Positions 47,935 to 59,659 of a stretch of DNA of 64,000 nucleotides are shown here, piece by piece. Numbering within the stretch: the first letter of the stretch is position 1; every line of letters begins with the position of its first letter. The notes beneath the pieces are model-generated. The model saw nothing but the letters and a program-made list of their open reading frames with translations, was not told where the DNA came from and searched no databases. Location of the stretch: NCBI RefSeq assembly GCF_000471905.2, contig NW_006499801.1, forward strand, positions 2,371,856-2,435,855, read 5' to 3'. Made by a program: the position numbers and the translations under genes. The DNA comes from Amborella trichopoda. Its lineage: Eukaryota > Streptophyta > Magnoliopsida > Amborellales > Amborellaceae.

Positions 47935-47943
47935 TATGTTATA

Positions 47944-49036
47944 TATAATACAAATATACATTAATAAAATATATAAATTACATTATATTATATATTTATA
48001 TTGTTAATATATATATATATATATATATATTATTTTATCCAAAATTTCAATACCAAAAAACACAGCCCATCGGGGTTGTAAATCTTCAGTAAAAAAATCA
48101 TAAAAAGAAAGATCATGAAAATAAATCATACCATTCTAGTACTTATCTTATCTTAATATAAAATATGCAAAAACTTGACAAAAATATTGGAAGATGGGTT
48201 CACCATAAATCGGTATATTCATCTTAAATAACTTTAATATTTTCCCATAAAAATACGATATGAGCTTATACCCATGCAATTTCAACTTTGGAGCACAATG
48301 ATATTATATAAAGTGATATGATGCCCAAATTTATTAAGCTGATGCCAATGCATTCAGTTTCACCATATTTCTTTTGGCCTAAAATATCTAAGCAATAATA
48401 TTGAAACATAATGATACTATATAAGCCAATGCCCATGCAGTTTCAGCTTTGAAATGGATTTGTAGTTCTGTACTTAGATACATCTCCATAATTCCACAAA
48501 ATTTTGGAAGGAAATTGAATCATAAATCATATTGGGAATGAATTTATTATTTAAGTTAGGCTCCTAACAATTCTTTCCTTAGTGCCCAATGACAACAATA
48601 ATAGGATAAGGAAATATAACTACCCTTAAACCCATCCAGTAATTGCTTATATATAAAGTTATTGCTTTTTATATATTATTTTTTTTGGGCAAAACAGATT
48701 CTCTTCAATGTTTTTGAAAACAATGGCCATTGTTGTCATTATCTATGATGGAAATATATACATAAGTTCTAAAGATCTTTTAAAAAATTATTTTGTGAAA
48801 ATAAAAAATTTGTCATAAACTATTTACAAATTTTGAACATTTTTTTATGGAAAACAACATTAAGTATTTTTATAATTGCTTAAAAGTGAATGAGACATTA
48901 TTTTAAAAATATATACTATATTATAATTATTCTTTTAATAATAAATAAAACATATTTTATTTTGATATTTCAGAATCTTAAATTCAAATTGTGGAAATTT
49001 AATTCTTTGTAGGTTGCAACTAAATAATGCAATCAT
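47944..49036. other. AT-rich non-coding stretch
   Basis: A (TA)n run lies at about 48,007-48,030. The block 48,290-48,320 (AGCACAATGATATTATATAA) recurs at about 48,403-48,425, and 'CCATGCA(A/G)TTTCA(A/G)CTTTG' twice. No gene seen. Confidence 0.55.
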
Positions 49037-50060
49037 GAAATTATGGCATGCATGGCTGGATGGTATGAAAATAAGTATTTAATATCTTTTTATAAATCTT
49101 AGATAAAGTGAAAACTAATCATAAGTGAATTTGAAGTATATAATATTCAAATGAATAAAAAGGTAGCAATAAAACAAATTTATAATAAAAAAGAAATAAA
49201 ATTTTAAAATGCTGCAAGTTTTAAAATAGGCCTATATGGAATTCTCTCTCTCTCTCTCTCTCTCTTCAACCAACTTTCTTTCTCTTCAATTGCATTATGT
49301 AATCCTCCTCTCTCTCTCTCTACTCAACCAAATGTAATGTGTTATGACTTTTTAATGTGATATCCATTAAATGAAATTAATGTACGTTTTAATTAACTAA
49401 TACTAATTTCTATGTTTAGATTAACTTCATTTCCTTTCAAAATTCCAATAGTTTGAGAGCCCATGCAGATGATCTTATGAAATTTCAAAAACTAAGAACT
49501 ATACATACTCGATTTATTTGAATGTTTCTAGACAACCAAATATTAGAACTAAATACCATGTGAATTCAATGCTTAACAATTTTCATGATTAAATAGAACT
49601 TCCATGACCTATTGAAATTCATAGATATGTATCGCCACAAGTTTAAGCCAAAAAATTCAAAACTAAATAAATGACCATAAAAATAAACCAAAAATCATGA
49701 AAGTAAAGCAAAAAAGAATGTACCTCAAAATAGAAAAGGAGAAAGTAAATAAAGAGAGACCTTCAATATATAAAACACAAAAAAAATAATAATAATCAAT
49801 AATGCTATGAAACACCCATTTGACAACAAATTGATTGTATGAAACTCTTAAATAAATAAATAAATACTATGAATATAGAAATCAAGAGCAAAGAACAAAT
49901 AAATAGTAAAGAATAGAGTTCCTAAGAGAGGTAAACCATAAATTGCCTTCGTAGAGAAGTATTAATGTCTTACCAAGCCCAAGAGAGAGATAGCTTGAGC
50001 CCAATACCTTTATGTAACTTTAGAGAAAAACTATAAGAGATAGAGAGCGAAAGAGAGAGA
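49037..50060 (+). repeat. Left ~1-kb direct repeat flanking the LINE
   Basis: It begins GAAATTATGGCATGCATGG and ends around GAAAAACTATAAGAGATAGA. The sequence matches 56,033-57,050 over its whole length apart from indels, including TGATATCCATTAAATGAAAT, TTCTAGACAACCAAATATTA and TGAGCCCAATACCTTTATG. About one position in eight to ten differs, and the right copy lacks ~130 bases near 49,100-49,240. A (CT)n run lies at 49,243-49,265. Confidence 0.85.
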
Positions 50061-53000
50061 GGGGAGGAATGGAGGTGGAGTCTAGGAGGGGTTGATTAAC
50101 GGAGTCCTATATCCCAAAGGTCACTTTCAATGGTTCTGAGGCTGTTGTTGCTCCCGCTCGACGAATTGTGGCAGGTTCCTTTTGTCCTCCCCTAGAGGAT
50201 CCTTTTGGTCTAGATGACTGGGCTAAGAGGGGATGGAACCTCTCATACTTGCCTGAGGTTTTCCGTTTAGGTAGTGGTAGGGTGGCTTTTATTTTGCGGT
50301 TGGATCGTGATATGGTGAGTGCTTGGAAGGAGAGGTTTTATAGAGTGTGTGGGTCTCTGATGACTTTGATGGTTTGGAGTCCGGCGATGCATTCTTACTT
50401 TGTCAATAAGGAATTGTTCTGGGTTCATTTCTGGGGTGTTCCCCTTCATGTGTAGGATGTAGCAGTGCTTAAAGACATTGCCAATTTATGTGGTGAATTC
50501 TTTGATGTTGATCATAACATTCTAACGGGTCCATATGCTTCCTTCGCTAGGGTACAAATTCATCGTATTGCAGGAATTCCTTGGCGAAGACAAGTCAGAT
50601 CATAGGTGGGCCAGGTTTGCTTTTTGATTGACGTGGTTGTGGAAAGTACAGATATGGGGATGATAAAAAACTTTGAGGTGCCAAACAGTTCTAACATGCT
50701 CAAAAGTACTGTAACGCATATAGGTCTAGTGGAACCAACTGGTAATATGGAGGCTACAGGTGCAGGGAAAGATTGGACCGAGGTGCGTCGGCGAAAAGCT
50801 CCAGCGAGATTCCAGTGGAATCAGCAAAATAGTGGAATTTCGACAGCGGAGTCTGGGCTTTATCAGCGGAAAATTTTAAAATGGGCAGAAAAATCTTTAA
50901 TTCTGATCGACATGATTTTAGGAATTGGAAGCCGGTTTCTAAACGTTTTAAAATCACACAAAGATGGGTTTCAGTAAGGCATTTATCGGATTTTACGGTA
51001 AATTATGTCAAGTCGGCGGCGAAGATCCCGGAGGAGAGTCAATATCATGTTAGGACTATATTGAAACCTCATATTACCGTGGGTTCACTAGATGAAGTTG
51101 GTGAAAAGTTATGTTGGTTAAGGACGGTGAGAGTTGAGAAAGTGGCAGAAGGCTCAGCCAGGTGATTTCGGGGATAGATGCTACTGGGGAAAAAGAAACT
51201 CAAGGGAAAAAACTATTCCTGATTCTTGCTCTGCCTGTTTCTCTGGTTTTCGCAGCGTTTAAACAGTTGACTGGGATTTTGATCTGTGCAATCTTGATGG
51301 TGGATAGACTAAGATTTCTCCCATGTCGTAAAGGAGCAAAGAAGCGCTCTGCTGTGGGCGATAGACCTCGTTTTGATCCTTTGGAGGTGGATGAGCAAGC
51401 CATTGTAGTTGTTTCTGGGGCCGAAGTGGAGCTCGACGTACATTCCCTGTCTCTTCATAATCTGGGTTTGGAGGAAGATTTGGTGGAAGAACTAAAAAAA
51501 AGCGCAAAGAACTTTTCGTCGGAAATGGTTGTTGAAGTACAGGACGGTGTTGTTGCTGTGTTGGCGGATGATGGAGTGGAAGACCCCTTGTCGACATTGG
51601 TGCCCATAGAGCCAGCAACCCCAATTACTTTCTTACCTTGTGCTCTGATGGGATCAATGGGGGTTGATGATGCGGAATGTAAAGAGATAAGGGCCATTTT
51701 GGATGATATGGGAGCTGAGTTAATGAAAATGTCCCCATTGGTGTGATTGTCTAAGCAATCAAAGAGAAGAAGAAGGCTACAAAGGTAGGTCTTGATGGAA
51801 TCTCTGTAGCAGATTGGTGAAAATCGAAGCCTAATGGTGGTCCTAATGCTTGTGACGGTGCTGAAAATCCTGAGAATGTGGAGAAATCGCAAGCCCATTA
51901 TAGTCTAGGTCCCCTAACGAACAAAGGAAAGAAGTATGCTTCTGTCAACGGTAAAGGGAAGTGGTTTGCTGCTTCGTCTAGGTTCTCTAGTAGGCTAAGG
52001 TCCAGGGGTCCTAATCTGGTTATTAGGGAGCCGGAACTGAATGTGAAAGCCCCATTTGAAGTTAGCTCGAAGTTTAGCTCTGGTGAGGATAATGGTGATG
52101 GTAGCTCTCATGGTAAGACGGCGGGACCTGCTTCTGAAGGTCCAGGTTCTTCTTCTTACTTTTCTTAATGTCAATTCTTTCTTGAAATGTTAGAGGTTTA
52201 GGGGATGTTAGTTGTAAGAGGGATGTGCTTTTCTTGACTAAGAAATTTAAACCTGATATTGTAATTTTACAATAAACTAAACTTCCCAACCCTAATCTTG
52301 TTGGGGCTCGGGGTGTTTGGGGCTCTGGAGCAATAGGTTTTGATGGGATTGACTTTAATGGGCTTTCTGGGGTTTTATGGGTGTTATGGAATAATCAAAT
52401 TTTGTATTGTTTTGAGGTTTTAAAAGGGGAAAGATGGATTGCTACTCTGTTTGAAAGTCCTAAACCAAACTGTGTATGGGGTTTAGTGAATGTTTATGGC
52501 CCAAATGATGCTTCTCTAAAATTAGGTTTTCTTGATGATTTATTGGTGCTTTTGTTTGGGTTGAATATACCTTTCTGTGTGGGTGGGGATTTTAATTTAA
52601 TCTGATGGCCTAAGGAGTCTTCCTCAGGGTGTAGGATTAATTCTTCTATGCGGTTGTTCAACTGTTTTATTCAACATCTTTATTTGGTGGACTTGCCGTT
52701 GCATGGTGCTTTATTTACTTGGATGAATAATTGCCTTGAGAATTTGGTTATAACCAATACATATTCTTGGTATCTTGTGAGCTTTTTGAAAGTTTCCCCT
52801 TGACGTTGGTCAAAGTATTGCCTAGGCTATCCTCCAACCACACACTTTTGTTGTTGTGCTTGAGGTCTCAGTTTGGAGGTCCTAAGCCTTTTAGGTTGGA
52901 GTTAGGTTTGTTATTGGAGGAGGGTGTAGTAGATCTTATTAGAAGGACTTGAGAAAGTGCTATCACCTTTGGCTCTCTTGATTTTCAGATGATATTCAAG

Positions 53001-56000
53001 CTATTGACCACAGTATTCAGAATGGTGGTGTTCTCCCTAACTCAGTGGGTAGGAAACGAGTAGAAAAAATTAAATCCCTCAATGAGTTGCACATCTTGAA
53101 GAAATATATTGGAGACAGAGGTCTCGGATGAAGTGGCTGAAGGAGGGCGATTTGAGCACCAAATTTTTTCATGTTATAGAGAGTTCGGGTAGGAGACACG
53201 GGATAAGCTCCAGGACCTGATGGTTTTTCGATTTACTTTTTTCATAGGTTTTGGCCGATGATCTCTGGAGAGCTGCTTAGCATGGTTCGAAGCTTCCTTG
53301 AAAGGGGTGAGCTATTTAGAGGGGGGTAAATGCCACTTTCATTGCCTTAATCCCAAAAAAATCAATGATTAAGGAACTGTCTAACATTAGACCTATCTCG
53401 TTGTTGACTAGTCTCTACACAATTAAGTATTGGCTTTGCGGTTGAAAAGAGTTTTAAGTGGTTTGATTTCAGGTCCTCAAACTGCTTTCAATAAGGATAG
53501 ACTTATAACAGATAGTGTCCTAATTGCCCAAGAATGTATTCACTCTAGGAATGAGAGTAACGAGTCTGGAGTCGTTATTAAGCTTGATCTGGAGAAGACT
53601 TATGATAGAGTGGAATGGAGTATATTGATGGAAATTATGAGGTGCTTAGGATTCAGGGAGAAGTGGTGTAAGTGGATATTTTGCTGTGTTTCATCAGCTC
53701 ACTTTTCAATTCTTATTGATGATTGTCCCAAGGGATTCTTCAAGTCTTCTAGAGGCTTCCGTCAAGGTGATCCTCTTTCTCCTTTCCTCTTCACTATTTA
53801 GGGAGAGTGCTTTATTGATGATCTATAATGTGGTCAATAAGGGACGATTGACACGTTTCTCTGTGAGACTCAATGGACCAGTCATTTCTCATCTGCAATA
53901 TGCCGATAATACTTTGTTCTTTCTGGAAGTAAAAAAGGATTATATGGAGTACTTAGGAAACTTCTTGAGGTGTTGTGAAGTGGTTTAGGCCTGAAAGTTA
54001 ACATTTCAAAAACTTCTTTGATAGGGGTGAATTGCAATGGAGGCTTAGCAGAGGAGTTAGCACAGGTTCTAGGTTGTAAGGTAGAGCAGTTTTCGATTAC
54101 TTATTTGGGTCTTCCAGTTTCTTACTCCAGATTGTGTATCTCTGTATGGGATCGAGTCATCCAACGTGCGCAAGTTAAGTTGGACCTATGGAAACCCAAG
54201 TACTTGTCACTTGGTGGACGTATTACACTGGTCAAGTCGTGTATGGCTAATCTTCCCATCTATCAAATGTCCATTTTGAAGATGCCTTCCAGAATTGTTA
54301 AGAAAGTTGAAAAGATGATGTGTGCTTTTCTGTAGAGTTCCTTTGAAGATATGAAGAAATTCTACCAATTACGATGGGATAGAGTGTGCACTCCCAAAAG
54401 TGAAGGTGGTATAGGTATTCGCAGGTTGGCTATCATGAATGAAGCTCTATTGACTATGTGGTGGTGGCGTACATTGATGTTCAAATATCAGATTTGGTAT
54501 AAGGTCCTCATTGTTAAATATGGTATTGATAGGTTTGGTGGTGGTAGCTCCAGTGCATCTACATCGGCTTTTTGGAAATATATCTTTTTGTTCAAAGCTT
54601 ATCTTCATAGAGATATAAGATGGTGTGTTGAGAATGGTGCTTGAGTTCCATTTTGGCATCAAAAGTGGTTGGGTGATAGTCCGCTGAAATCCTCCTTCCC
54701 AAAACTTTTTACTAAAGCTTCCTTCCCTAACGTGTCGATTAGCGAGATTGTTCAAGGTGGGGGTGAGCAAGTGGTATAGGATATGCAGTTGTGGTATAAT
54801 CGGGTCTCGGATATGGTGGGTGATATGGTATCTAGCCTACTTTCTAAACTTAATGATGTGGTCTTATTTGAAGATGTGCCTGATGAGCTTATTTGGGACC
54901 ATAGTAAGGATGGTGTCTACTAAGTTAGTGTTATGTATTCAGTGTTGTTTCATGACCGGCCTAGATGGTCCTTACTTCAAATCTCCCAAATTTAGAAGTA
55001 GTCAATCCCTCATAAGGTTCAGTGTTTTATGTGGTTGGCTGGCTTGAATAAGGTGCTCACGATCGACAATCTCATTAAGAGGGGTAAAATATTGCCAAAT
55101 GTTTGCTTACTTTGTAAAGAGGATGGGGAGTCCATTGCGAATTTACTTATTCATTATCGATTTGTTACTAATGGTTAGTGTTGGTTTTTGGTAAGGGTTA
55201 GTTTTAATACCCCTTTGCCTCAGAGTGCGTTAGGCATTATTACCCAGTGAGTATTGCTTGGCGTGTCTAAGGTGGGGATCAAGTTATGGCAGATTATTAG
55301 AGGTGCTATTTGTTGGGAGTTATCGAAGGAGCGGAATAGACGGACCTTTGAAGGTATTTGTCTTCTTTTGGAGAGTGTGATCCAACGTATTGTACATACA
55401 TCTTGGAGCTGGCTGTCGGTTCTAGCGGAAGGGAGTCAGATAAGGGAGGTTAATGTAAGGCTCAATCTAGTTGAGCTGGTTTTTATGAGAAGTGTTAGGA
55501 TGAAACCGATTGGCAGTTGGACACCCCTTGTTTTAGGTTGTTTGAAGCTGAATTTTGATAGGAGCTCTCTTCGTAACCGAGGTCCTTCGGGTGTGTGGCG
55601 GGGGGGGGGGGTTGTCCGCGATTGGAATGGTGTGTAGTTGTCTTAGCTTACACGAGACCTATTGACACGGCTACCCCTAATATAGCTAAATTCCAAGCTC
55701 TGCTTGTCAGTTTAAACTTCATCAGATATAAGAAATTTGGTCCACTGATTGTGGTTGAAGGAGACTCCCTTAATGTAATTCAGTGGTACAATAAGGAACA
55801 ACGTGTGCCATGGATTTTGCACTCGGTTTGGCTACAGGTGCAAAAGCTTGCGAAGTTTTTATCCTTAAATTTTAGGCATGTGTTCCGGGAATCCAATGAA
55901 AGTGCAGATAAGTTGGCTAAGAGAGACGTCTCGATGGATGAGGTTTCTATTCTTAATGATGTAGGGGTTGTATGATGTAATCTGTTTTATTTCCTAAGTA

Positions 56001-56032
56001 ATAAAAATGATAATTTTGGTCCAAAAAAAGGA
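50061..56032 (+). mobile_element. Broken L1-type LINE (gag-like, endonuclease, RT, zf-RVT, RNase H)
   Basis: It reads + in the order of plant L1 LINEs. A gag-like DUF4283 part begins near 50,105 (SFCPPLEDPFGLDDWAKRGW, then FWGVPLHV). An endonuclease follows at 52,170-52,990 (NVRGLGD, VYGPNDASLKLGFLDD, GGDFNLI). The reverse transcriptase spans 53,340-54,335 (GPQTAFNKDRLITDSVLIAQ, KLDLEKTYDRVEW, GFRQGDPLSPFLF, YADN). A zinc-binding zf-RVT part lies near 55,000-55,160, and an RNase H part at 55,500-55,975 (KLNFDRSS, VEGDSLNVIQWYN, HVFRESNESADKLAKRD). The catalytic YADD is YADN here. At least eight in-frame stops (for example at about 50,453, 50,603, 52,184, 52,273, 52,603, 53,800) plus shifts show that it is inactive. 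The 3' end is a short A run at 56,023-56,029. The 5' end lacks an obvious start and is probably truncated. Confidence 0.92.
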
Positions 56033-57055
56033 GAAATTATAACATACATGGATGGATGGTATGAAAATAAGTATTTAATAACTTTTTAGAAATCTTAGAT
56101 AAAGGGAAAACATTCTATCGCTACATGCAATCCTCTTTCTCTCTATCTTCAACCAACTTTTCTTCTCTCTTCAATTACACAATGTAATCGTCATCTCTTT
56201 CTACTCAACCAAGTGTAATGTGTTATGACTTTTTAATTTGATATCCATCCATTAAATGAAATTAGTGTATGTGTTAATTAACTAATAGCTTATATCCATC
56301 CATTAAATGAAATTAGTGTACTTGTTAATTAACTAATAATTTTCATGCTTAGGTCAGCTTGATTTCATTTCAAAATTCTAATAGTTTGAGAGCTCATGCA
56401 TTAGATGATCTTATGAAATGTCAAAAACTTATAACTACACATACTTAATTTATTTTGAATGTTTCTAGACAACCAAATATTGGAACTAAATGTTATGTGA
56501 ATTCAATGATTAACAATTTTCATGATTAATGAGAACTTCCATGACCTATTCAAATTCATAGTTATGTACCACCATAAATTTAAGCCAAAAACTTTAAAAT
56601 AAAATAAAATACTATAAAAATCAACCAAAACTATGAAAATAAAGCAAGAAGGAATGTACCTCAAAATATAGGAAAAGGAGGAAGTAAATAAACAGAGAAT
56701 GTACATTCAATATATAAACATACGAATGTACATTCAATATATAAAACATAAGAATAAAAAATAAGTAATACCATGAAACACCAATTTGAAAACAAATAAA
56801 TTGTATGTTACTCTTAAGGAAAAATGAAGAAGAAGAATAATAGAGCAACTGTGATATTAGAGTATGGAAATCAAGAGTAGCAAACAAATAAATAGTTAAT
56901 AATCAAGTTCCTAAGAGAAATAAACCATAAATTGCCTTAGTTGAGAGGGAATTAATGTCTTATCAAGTCCAATAGAGAGAGAGAGAGAGAGAGAGTTTGA
57001 ACCCAATACCTTTATGCAAACTTAAGAGAGAAACTATAAGAGAGAGAGATAAAGC
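56033..57055 (+). repeat. Right ~1-kb direct repeat flanking the LINE
   Basis: It begins GAAATTATAACATACATGG immediately after the LINE's A run and ends near AAACTATAAGAGAGAGAGAT. It is the partner of 49,037-50,060. A small internal duplication (TATCCATCCATTAAATGAAA) occurs at about 56,241 and 56,293, and another of ATGTACATTCAATATATAAA at about 56,699 and 56,725. Confidence 0.85.
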
Positions 57056-58439
57056 GTAGTAGGCTTCACTAAGAGATTTTAGATATGTTTGAGAGATATT
57101 TTTGGAGAGTGATCCATGATTTATTTTAGAAAATAAATAATATCTCTTTCCCTCCTTCCCTGCCTCCCTCACTATGTGTAGTTGTGAAGTTTCTATAAAA
57201 ATCTCTCTCTCTCTCTCTCTCTATATATATGATTTGGGGTTTGTTTGAGGATATACTTAATGTTCCATAAAATATGTTTTGGGGTTTGTTTTATAACATA
57301 CTTAATGTTCCATAAAAATCTATCTATATGATTTAGGGTTTGTTTTAGGATACTGTGAAATATTTTAGGAGATAAAGAATATGTATTGCCTAATATTAAA
57401 TCTTTCAAAATAAAATTGAAAGATTTTTTTGCAATCCTTTTAAAATTTTCATATATGAGGAAATAGGTTTGTACTCTCTCTCTTCCCTTGAATATAGGTA
57501 CGTGTATCTCTCTCTTCTCTTGAATATGGGTGTGGATATCTCTCTCATCTCTCTCTAAAGAGGGTACACATCTCTCTTCCTATATATCTACAACAATACT
57601 TTTAAATGTAATAAGAACCATATAATAATCTTTAAAGATTTTCTATCTTCTAAAAATCTCTTACTTCGTGATATTCTCTCCATATATCTCTCTCACACCT
57701 TCTATCCACGTCTCTCTTCTCTCTCTCTAAAGAGGATATGCATCTCTCTCTATATACTTAAAGATGGGGATAATGTGTCCTACACTCTCCACATAATTAG
57801 GGTCCTTTCTTATTCTGGTAATACATGTTAACCCCTTAACTGTTGCTTAATAATGTAGTATAAATACTATGTAGCAACAAATAAGTAATTATTTCTATTA
57901 CACGAGTAAACAATTAGTCGATGCATTCATGAACCAAAAAAAAAAAAAGATGTAAGCAAACAAAGTCTTATACTTTGATCTGACCATTTTATGTATGGCA
58001 AATGTCATCTTACACATGGATTTTGGATATGAAATACATCTTTAATCATTTTAAATGTATTTTTGTTAAAAATCCATGATGTCACAACACAAAAGATAAT
58101 ACAATTTTAATTAGAAAAGTATTTTGAGAATTTATTTTTTAATATAGATCTATGATCTTGATCATACAATGTATTTAGATTATTATAATATTTTATAAAG
58201 TATTTCGAAATGAAATTGTCGTTCTCTCTTCTCAACGGGGCACACCTAATAAAAATAAGGAAAAAATATATTCGATAATAAAATAACCAAAATGCCCTTA
58301 TAACTTGTAAGTATTTGTTGGTTTTTGTAGCCATTAAAGGCCTTATGAGAGCATATAGTCATTATTTGATATAATGAAACAATAAACTCTATGGGAATAT
58401 GGTATAGAGGGAAGAGATTATATGTCATAGGGATATACT
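57056..58439. other. Low-complexity, CT-rich and AT-rich stretch
   Basis: Several (CT)n and ATCTCTCT blocks lie at 57,200-57,225 and 57,470-57,750. A short tandem array of GG(G/T)GTTTGTTT..GATA lies at 57,230-57,355, with ATACTTAATGTTCCATAAAA at two positions. 58,205-58,320 resembles 9,540-9,660. No gene seen. Confidence 0.55.
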
Positions 58440-59655
58440 CGAACTTGGCTTGTCGTGCTAGGCCAATTAAGTTGGAAAACTTTTAATTATATGGGCATAA
58501 ATTACAACTAATGAGGGTTAGCAAGGTTCCTTTGGTGAGGTCGGAGTTGCCCATGGTAGAGAGCAACTTTGTGACATTTGTGTATGATGTTAGGCTTATA
58601 AAGACGAGGGTCAAATCCTTATATTTGAACCATTGCATGGCATGACATAGTTACTATTTTCGTTGCACCTCGTCTGTGTGGCCTGGGACTTGTTTCTAAA
58701 TGAGAATCTATAATCTATAGACTGACTCCTTAGCTGACTTTGGTAACCTAATCATGAGCCCCTACGATGGTTTGTGGGTTATCGGAATTACTTGGTAGGT
58801 TTGATAAAGTGAGTACGTATCATAGTACATAATAGAAGATGAAGTGCTTCAATATTTTTATAATTGCTTAACCTCATTAGATCCAAATCCCATCAAAATT
58901 ATTTGAAATAAATTATTTTGATGTTAAATGATTTTTAGATTGATAGCTTGAATTTTAAGAAGTATATTTTATTTTTTCAAATTGGATTTATAAATAGAGA
59001 GATATTGAATTTTTAAATTTTAATGTTCAAGAGAAAAATTAAATAATAACCTTTCTTAAAAAATTATTTTCTTTGTTATAAAATTAATATTACACATGGG
59101 TCCATTTTACTACATGGGCCTCACTAAAATAAAACATGTGTGGAGATGAGTGGGGCCCACTTGGGGCTCCATAAGGAGCATGCCCTACATAAGACAGAAC
59201 TTTCGTATTCTAGTGGCTTGTGAAAGAAGCTATGCACTTTTGATTGAAATTTAAGGAAAGTGTTTGTAGAGATTTTGATTGATACAATAAATGAAAGTTT
59301 TAAAAATTAAGAGATTTGATTTTCAAAATAAAGTATGTGTAAAGAGATCATAGAAAAGAAAAATATGATACATTTTTCATAATTTTATTATTTGATGAGA
59401 TTGGCTTGAGGAAACTAAACGATAAGATTCAAGTACTTTCTTTTAAATCATGATGGTTGATTTAAAGATTGTATAGCTCATATCTCTCACACCACAAGTC
59501 TCTTATGATTAATGATCTGGATTTAATCTTGATAATGATAGCTAACCCTAAAAACCCTAACCCTAGAAAAGTTCTATACAAGGAGATCAAATCTTTACCA
59601 TCTTTATACTTCTCATATGTCTCTTCCGGTGGCATACATCATCTCACCTCTCTAT
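58440..59655 (+). repeat. Diverged copy 1 of a ~1.2-1.6 kb repeat
   Basis: Landmarks shared in order with the next copy: CTAGGCCAATTAAGTTGGAA, TGAGGTCGGAG, CATTGCATGGCATG, a GATTTATAGACTG-like block, GGTTTGATAAAGTGAGTACG, GAGTGGGGCCCACTTG, ATCTCTCACACCACA. It is a fossil repeat with no coding content. An LTR origin is possible (TATA-like and CT-rich end in the sister copy) but not shown. Confidence 0.5.
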
Positions 59656-59659
59656 AGTG

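Noticed and set aside
49037-57055. An LTR retrotransposon made of the two 1-kb direct repeats and the coding part between them
   Set aside because: The internal domains are those of a LINE (endonuclease, LINE-type RT, zf-RVT, RNase H), there is an A tail, and no integrase or protease was seen.
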